A stretch of 64,000 bases of DNA from an uncultured Oscillospiraceae bacterium (GTDB lineage Bacteria; Bacillota; Clostridia; Oscillospirales; Oscillospiraceae), in NCBI GenBank assembly GCA_910589155.1, contig CAJURY010000004.1, forward strand, positions 29,235 through 93,234. Reading direction: 5' to 3'. Positions 59,726 through 64,000 of this stretch are shown in pieces (positions within the stretch are counted from its first letter, which is position 1; every line of letters starts with the position of its first letter). Made by a program: the position numbers and the translations under genes. Below the pieces are notes generated by a model. The model worked only from the letters and a program-made list of their open reading frames with translations. It had not been told where the DNA came from and made no database searches.

Positions 59726-61447
59726 ATGAAAAAATGCAAACTTTTAGCCCCGATCCTGGCCGCATCGCTTCTTTTATCAGGTTGCAGCGCGGAAAGCTTT
59801 TCGGATTGGGTTGACCAGGCCAGAAGCAAGTTTTTTCACACTTTGGGGAGCCTCTCCCAGGAGGCGGCGGATGAAACGTCGCCTACAGAAGCCACCGTGG
59901 CTGCGGAGCCAGTGGAAAACGAGGAAGGCGATTACCCTGCGGAGGTGGATTTTCAGTCGATTGTCTATACTCGCCCGGATGCTGAGGATTTCACCGCTCT
60001 GGTGGAGGCGTGCGCCCAGGCGCTGGATGGAAAAGATCGTTCCGCCGCGGTGGAAAAATGCCGGGAGGTTTTGGCGGCCTACGATCACTTTTATGATATG
60101 TCCACCTATGCGTACATTCAATTCTGCAAGGATTTAAGCGATTCCAAGTGGCAGGAGGAATATGCCTGGTGCACCGCCAATACCACCGCCGTCCGGCAGG
60201 CGATGGATCGGTATTATGAAGCCTACGATGGCAGCAAAATTCCCGGTTTGGGCGTTGCGGACTATGACGGGCATTTTACCGCCACCGGCACAAGTATTTC
60301 CATGACGGACGAGCTGGCTTCCCTCTTCGACCAGGAAGCCGCGCTGGTGAACCGGTATTATGACCTGCTTGCCGCCGGCTCCGAGAAGGACTTTTATGAA
60401 AACTATAATGAGGAAATTGCTGAGCTGTACATCGAACTCATCCAGCTTCGCAAGCAGATTGCCGAGGAAGCGGGTTATGAATCCTATGAGCTTTTCGCCA
60501 ATCACTATTACCATGATCAGGATTACACCAAGGAAGAATTGGAAACTTACATCGAAGGCGTAAAAAAATTCGTGTCTCCGGTGCTTAGTATGTGGTATCA
60601 TCATGCGGACGGCGAAGTTTATAAAAAAGACGCTGCGACCCAGGATTGCAAGGACTATCTGTCCTCCGCCGTTTCCAATATGGGCGGGGCGTTGCAAGAC
60701 GCCTGGGACTATATGATCAAGTACAATTTGTACGACGTCGCCGCTGGCGACAGCAGATACGCAGGCTCCTACGAGACCTATTTTATGGGGCTGGACATTC
60801 CCTTCCTGTTTATGTCCTCTGAGGAAAATCCCATGGATTTTTTGACCTTTGCCCATGAATTCGGTCACTTTTTCAACGATTTTGCCGCCCATGGCAGCAA
60901 TGCCACCACAAATGTCGCCGAGTTTTACTCTCAGGCTATGGAGTATTTGTCGCTGTGCTATGCCGATGCGCCGGACGCTGCGCTGATTCGGCAGCTTCGT
61001 CAGGAAAAAATGGCGGACAGCCTGCAAACCTATGTAACCCAAGCGGTGATTTACCGCTTTGAGCAGCTTGCCTACGCGCTGCCGGAGGAAAAGCTTACGG
61101 TGGAAGAACTCAATTTGCAGTATGGCAATGTGGCGAGAGAATTTAACTATCAGGTGTTCGACTGGGATACCAGAGAGTGGATCGGCATTACCCATCTGTT
61201 TGAATATCCTTTTTATACCATCAGCTACGTTCTGTCCAATGACGCGGCGATTCAAATTTATCAGATGGAGCTGGAGGAGCCGGGCAGCGGCCTTGCGCTG
61301 TACTGCGATTTGGCGAAAAGATGGAAAGCCCAGTCTCTCCAGTCTTTCGTAGAGCAAAGCGGACTGGAGCAGCCCCTTTCCGAGGAGCGGCTGCGCTCTG
61401 TGGCGCGGCTCATGCGAGACGCGATTACCGCCAGCCCGGAGGAATGA
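59726..61447 (+). CDS. M3-family oligoendopeptidase, lipoprotein
   Basis: A 573-residue zinc metallopeptidase anchored outside the cell. The signal peptide KKCKLLAPILAASLLLSGC ends in the lipobox LSGC with Cys at position 20. The mature protein is mostly helical, and TFAHEFGHFFNDF carries the HExxH zinc site (His377, Glu378, His381) with the third ligand Glu in VAEFYSQAMEYLSL. It should cleave medium-size peptides; being exported is unusual, since most M3 enzymes are cytosolic. GGAGG lies 5 nt before the ATG at 59726. 16 bp after the racemase gene and 2 bp before the cyclo-ligase gene. Confidence 0.92.
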   Translation: MKKCKLLAPILAASLLLSGCSAESFSDWVDQARSKFFHTLGSLSQEAADETSPTEATVAAEPVENEEGDYPAEVDFQSIVYTRPDAEDFTALVEACAQALDGKDRSAAVEKCREVLAAYDHFYDMSTYAYIQFCKDLSDSKWQEEYAWCTANTTAVRQAMDRYYEAYDGSKIPGLGVADYDGHFTATGTSISMTDELASLFDQEAALVNRYYDLLAAGSEKDFYENYNEEIAELYIELIQLRKQIAEEAGYESYELFANHYYHDQDYTKEELETYIEGVKKFVSPVLSMWYHHADGEVYKKDAATQDCKDYLSSAVSNMGGALQDAWDYMIKYNLYDVAAGDSRYAGSYETYFMGLDIPFLFMSSEENPMDFLTFAHEFGHFFNDFAAHGSNATTNVAEFYSQAMEYLSLCYADAPDAALIRQLRQEKMADSLQTYVTQAVIYRFEQLAYALPEEKLTVEELNLQYGNVAREFNYQVFDWDTREWIGITHLFEYPFYTISYVLSNDAAIQIYQMELEEPGSGLALYCDLAKRWKAQSLQSFVEQSGLEQPLSEERLRSVARLMRDAITASPEE

Positions 61448-61449
61448 AT

Positions 61450-62007
61450 ATGGATAAAAAGACCCTGCGCGGGTTTGTCCGGGAGAAAAAACGAAGGCTG
61501 TCCCCAAGAGAAATTGCAAAAGCCAGCGAAATTCTGGGCGATATGCTGCGCCAGACCCCGGTTTACCGGCAAGCCCGCGCCATTTACGGCTACCTGCCCT
61601 ACAATCAGGAGGTCAACACTCTGCCCATTTTGCGCCGGGCGCTGCAAGACGGGAAACGGGTGGCCGTGCCCAAGGTGTACGGCGGGGAAATGCGCTTTTT
61701 GTGGATTGCGGATTTGGAGCGGGTCGCCCCCGGCTATTGCGGCATCCCGGAACCCATTGCCGATGAACCATTGGCGGACGATCCCACTGCGTTGGTGCTG
61801 ACCCCCGGCCTGGCCTTTGACGCTTCCGGTGGACGAATCGGCTACGGCGGCGGCTTTTACGACAAATTTTTCGCCCTGGAGCCTGGGCATCCCACCGTCG
61901 CCCTATGCTATGATTTTCAGCTTTTCGACACGCTGCCGGTAGAACGGTTCGACGTGCCTGTTGATCTGGTGCTTCATGCCGGGGGCGAGGCGCATTGTAC
62001 TACATAA
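61450..62007 (+). CDS. 5-formyltetrahydrofolate cyclo-ligase
   Basis: A 185-residue enzyme converting 5-formyl-THF plus ATP to 5,10-methenyl-THF. KKTLRGFVREKKRRLSPREI is the N-terminal ATP-binding part, IYGYLPYNQEVNT the folate region, and GGRIGYGGGFYDKFF the glycine-rich phosphate-binding motif. VPVDLVLHAGG ends it. GGAGG is 7 nt before the ATG, which is 2 nt past the peptidase stop, so the genes are co-transcribed. Confidence 0.94.
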   Translation: MDKKTLRGFVREKKRRLSPREIAKASEILGDMLRQTPVYRQARAIYGYLPYNQEVNTLPILRRALQDGKRVAVPKVYGGEMRFLWIADLERVAPGYCGIPEPIADEPLADDPTALVLTPGLAFDASGGRIGYGGGFYDKFFALEPGHPTVALCYDFQLFDTLPVERFDVPVDLVLHAGGEAHCTT

Positions 62008-62026
62008 AAAGGAGAACCGCAAAATC

Positions 62027-62611
62027 ATGAACTGGTTTACACTGCTTGCCACCGTCGCTTTGACCTTCGGCGTGCTTTTTCTCATTGACAAGGGCTTTTC
62101 CCGGCTGTTTCGCAATCGCGTCCAGCACAAAACTGGCAAAAGCGTTCACCTGGCCAAAGCTTACGCCTTGGGCGGCTTGCTGCTTTCGGTGCTGAGTTTG
62201 CTGGGCGGCGTTTCCGTTTTGTCGGCGGAAAAGAAGGATTTTTTCCTGCTTGCGGCTTGCGGCGTGGTGTTGTGCCTTGGGGCGGGACTGCTCACAGCGT
62301 ACTTGTCCTTCGGGGTATACTACGACGAGGAAACCTTCCTTTGCTCCTCCTTCGGCAAAAAATCCGTGGCTTATCGTTTCGAGCAGATTGTCTCTCAGCA
62401 GCTTTATAATATCCGAGGCGGGATCTGCATCAACCTTTTGCTGTCCGATGGCCGGGAGCTGGCGCTTTATGCTAATATGCAGGGCGTATATCCGTTTTTG
62501 GATCAGGCGTTTCTGGGCTATTGCCGGCAAAAGGGAATCGACCCGGAGACGGCTTCTTTCCACGACCCGGAGAACTCTTTGTGGTTTCCCAGCGCGGAAA
62601 AGGAGGCGTAA
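62027..62611 (+). CDS. Membrane protein with PH-like C-terminal part, unknown
   Basis: A 194-residue protein with three predicted helices: FTLLATVALTFGVLFLI, YALGGLLLSVLSLLGGVSVLS and FFLLAACGVVLCLGAGLLTAYLSF. The soluble C-terminal half, YDEETFLCSSFGKKSVAYRF and EQIVSQQLYNIRGGICINLL, has the strand pattern of small PH-like (DUF6560-like) proteins. AAGGAG lies 12 nt before the ATG. It is co-directional with its neighbours, 19 bp after the cyclo-ligase and 2 bp before the next gene. Function unknown. Confidence 0.7.
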   Translation: MNWFTLLATVALTFGVLFLIDKGFSRLFRNRVQHKTGKSVHLAKAYALGGLLLSVLSLLGGVSVLSAEKKDFFLLAACGVVLCLGAGLLTAYLSFGVYYDEETFLCSSFGKKSVAYRFEQIVSQQLYNIRGGICINLLLSDGRELALYANMQGVYPFLDQAFLGYCRQKGIDPETASFHDPENSLWFPSAEKEA

Positions 62612-62613
62612 AG

Positions 62614-63234
62614 ATGCATATTCCATCTGGAGATACCAATACTTTGCTTTTGCAGCCTTTTTCCAGCGCGCTAGAAAGCGCTTTGCTGCCTTGCTTGGAA
62701 TATGATGTGGAAAAGTGGCTGTATGTGCCCAATACCTACGAAGAATACCGGTATATTTTAGGTACCAGAGGGAAAAACCCCTTAATCGGGATTGGGATTA
62801 ACCCTTCTACGGCGCGGCCGGACGCCTTGGACAACACCTTGAAATCCGTCCAGCGCATTGCCCTTGGCAACGGCTTTGACAGTTTTATCATGTTCAACGT
62901 CTACGCCCAGCGGGCGACGGATCCGGACGCCATGGAGCGCCGGTGCAACCTCACGCTGCACAGGGAAAACATGGAGGCGTTCCGATACGTTTTGTCTCTC
63001 GGGGAAAAGCCCGCCATCTGGGCGGCCTGGGGGGCAATTATCGAAAAAAGAGATTACCTTGCCGATTGCCTGGAGGACATGATTGCCATTGGCGAGGCGT
63101 ATGGCGCACGCTGGTTTACAGCCGGAGCGATTTCAAAAAAAGGGCATCCCCATCACCCGCTGTATTTGCGGAAGGACGCGGGGTTGGATCCTTTTGACGC
63201 GGCTGGGTATGTAAAAACCGTTTTGCGTACATAA
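62614..63234 (+). CDS. DUF1643-family protein
   Basis: A 206-residue soluble protein with the DUF1643 hallmark IGIGINPSTARPDALDNTL near residue 55-75, then FIMFNVYAQRATDP and AIWAAWGAII and the late KKGHPHHPLYL. The family is widespread but uncharacterised; the conserved NPS, D-N-T and H-P residues suggest an enzyme. GGAGG is 7 nt before the ATG at 62614, 2 bp after the membrane gene, so it is the last confident member of the 58621-63234 run. Confidence 0.88.
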   Translation: MHIPSGDTNTLLLQPFSSALESALLPCLEYDVEKWLYVPNTYEEYRYILGTRGKNPLIGIGINPSTARPDALDNTLKSVQRIALGNGFDSFIMFNVYAQRATDPDAMERRCNLTLHRENMEAFRYVLSLGEKPAIWAAWGAIIEKRDYLADCLEDMIAIGEAYGARWFTAGAISKKGHPHHPLYLRKDAGLDPFDAAGYVKTVLRT

Positions 63235-63312
63235 TCCCCACATTTGTTCAAAAACTACTCCTGCGTCGGCAGCCGCGCCTTGGCTGCTAGTAACAGCAAA
63301 GGAGAATGGAGT

Positions 63313-63444
63313 ATGAAGCAAGAACCGATCCGACAGGAACCGGCCAGAACGCCCCAACCTTGGGAGGCGGTCGATCCGCAGCCTCCCGTGATTCACAGCA
63401 GCGTTCCCGGCGATCGCGGGGAAGCCCACCGCCGGGCAGATTGA
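63313..63444 (+). CDS. Short proline-rich peptide, doubtful gene
   Basis: A 43-residue open frame MKQEPIRQEPARTPQPWEAV then DPQPPVIHSSVPGDRGEAHRRAD, with GGAG 8 nt before the ATG. It is hydrophilic and rich in Pro, Glu and Arg, without a known motif. It is followed by a 24-bp hairpin. The ribosome-binding site and spacing support translation, but composition alone would not, so the call is weak. Confidence 0.4.
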   Translation: MKQEPIRQEPARTPQPWEAVDPQPPVIHSSVPGDRGEAHRRAD

Positions 63445-63450
63445 ATTCGT

Positions 63451-63502
63451 TGCAACCAGAAAGACCGCCAAAGCAAAGGCTTTGGCGGTCTTTCTGGTTG
63501 CA
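63451..63502. terminator. 24-bp perfect hairpin
   Basis: TGCAACCAGAAAGACCGCCA... at 63451-63474 is exactly inverted at 63479-63502 around a 4-nt loop, with TTTCTGG in the right arm. Probable bidirectional terminator for the 58621-63444 genes. Confidence 0.75.
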
Positions 63503-63567
63503 GTGTTCCGTTATTGCAGACAGGCGAAACCCACGGGGCAGCTACCGGGAAAATGCTGTTTGCCGTC

Positions 63568-63931
63568 GTAGGGGCGAACCTGCGTCGGAGCAAGCTCCAA
63601 TGCGCACGTTTCTGCACAAGCGCAGAAACGCGCAGAATTTCGCTGCGCCTCCTTTCCAAATGGAACCCGCTGCGCTGGGCTTCCATTTGGCGCAAATCCC
63701 AATTTTTGCTGTAGGGGCGCACCTATGTGTGCGCCCCTTGGGAGGCAGGTTCAAATTTGTCATTGCGAACCAGTGACGTCAGTCACTGGTTCGCAATCTA
63801 AAAACAGTTTTTTGCGGAATTCCCATAAAGATTGCTACGTCGGCTGCGCCTTTCCACAATGACAGCGCTTTTACAAATTGCGCCGGAAACTTGATGGGCC
63901 GCAACGGGCGGACACATAGATCCGCCCCTAT
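63568..63931 (-). repeat. Family A composite copy 4 (nested, about 364 bp)
   Basis: Left GTAG head at 63568, a second GTAGGGGCGCACCTATGTGT head at 63711, and an inverted end with GGACACATAGATCCGCCCCTA at about 63910-63931. The first part contains variants of H1 (CCAAATGGAA/TTCCATTTGG) and H2 (CGTTTCTGC/GCAGAAACG). The second contains another perfect hairpin, TTGCGAACCAGTGAC/GTCACTGGTTCGCAA, around 63760-63800. Confidence 0.75.
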
Positions 63932-63939
63932 GACAAGCA

Positions 63940-64000
63940 TTTTAGGCAGTCCTTGTCGAGTGTCCCCCAAGGGGGTGTCAAATCAGCAACAGCGTAGGAA
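63940..64000 (-). repeat. Family B repeat, cut by window edge
   Basis: GGCAGTCCTTGTCGAGTGTC, CCCCAAGGGGGTGTCAAATC and AGCAACAGCGTAGG: the start of a minus-orientation unit directly after the family A composite. Confidence 0.7.

Overview
The window is chromosomal DNA from a Gram-positive, spore-forming Firmicute of the class Clostridia, most like the gut Oscillospiraceae/Ruminococcaceae. This is inferred from spoVT, a T-box leader on thrS, a CIRCE-controlled groESL operon, strong AGGAGG ribosome-binding sites with several TTG starts, and repeat-rich spacers. The replication origin lies inside the window: the dnaA-dnaN spacer holds a cluster of DnaA boxes, dnaN-yaaA-recF and gyrB/gyrA follow, and a partial parA with two perfect parS sites sits at the left edge. 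Host genes are GC-rich. An NgoMIV-like restriction-modification pair (3430-5224) and a small regulator/toxin island (13.3-14.7 kb) are visibly more AT-rich and look acquired.

Layout. 1-730: parA (partial), two parS sites, zinc-ribbon membrane protein. 1226-3144: gapA and an orphan ABC ATPase (minus strand). 3241-5224: possible short RNA and the restriction-modification pair. 5397-10894: acetyltransferase, rRNA methyltransferase, small Cys protein divergent from an XRE regulator, a 105-bp tandem repeat array, THUMP methyltransferase, diacylglycerol kinase-like protein. 10975-13336: HrcA-controlled groES-groEL. 13339-14708: XRE regulator with a perfect operator, and two tandem type I toxin-antitoxin cassettes. 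14853-17912: unknown protein, TetR/DhaS-like regulator, glpK. 18099-28053: dnaA, oriC, dnaN, yaaA, recF, gyrB, gyrA, with a decayed RAYT-type transposase between gyrB and gyrA. 28590-31682: phage-type baseplate protein, a second structural protein and a holin. 32056-40163: LplB-type sugar ABC transporter followed by GH130 phosphorylase and GH38 alpha-mannosidase. 40688-42911: thrS with T-box. 43077-49957: 3D-domain cell-wall protein, AraC regulator, spoVT, CBS protein, TetR-ABC-FtsX export operon. 50445-55515: secA-pgeF-substrate-binding lipoprotein (minus strand). 55867-63444: winged-helix protein, FemAB-like transferase, divergent alanine racemase, M3 peptidase lipoprotein, 5-FTHF cyclo-ligase and small unknowns.

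The most unusual content is between the genes. Almost every long spacer carries one of two dispersed repeat families. Family A has inverted GTAG-headed hairpins (core GTAGGGGCG...CGCCC) at its ends, 95 to about 330 bp apart, which is the organisation of REP/BIME elements. The copy between gyrB and gyrA encloses the wreck of a RAYT (TnpA-REP) transposase, naming the likely mobiliser. The roughly 320-bp copies contain two internal hairpins whose stems show compensatory changes between copies. Family B is a roughly 100-bp unit, present singly next to genes and once as four units of exactly 105 bp. No tRNA, rRNA or CRISPR array was recognised.
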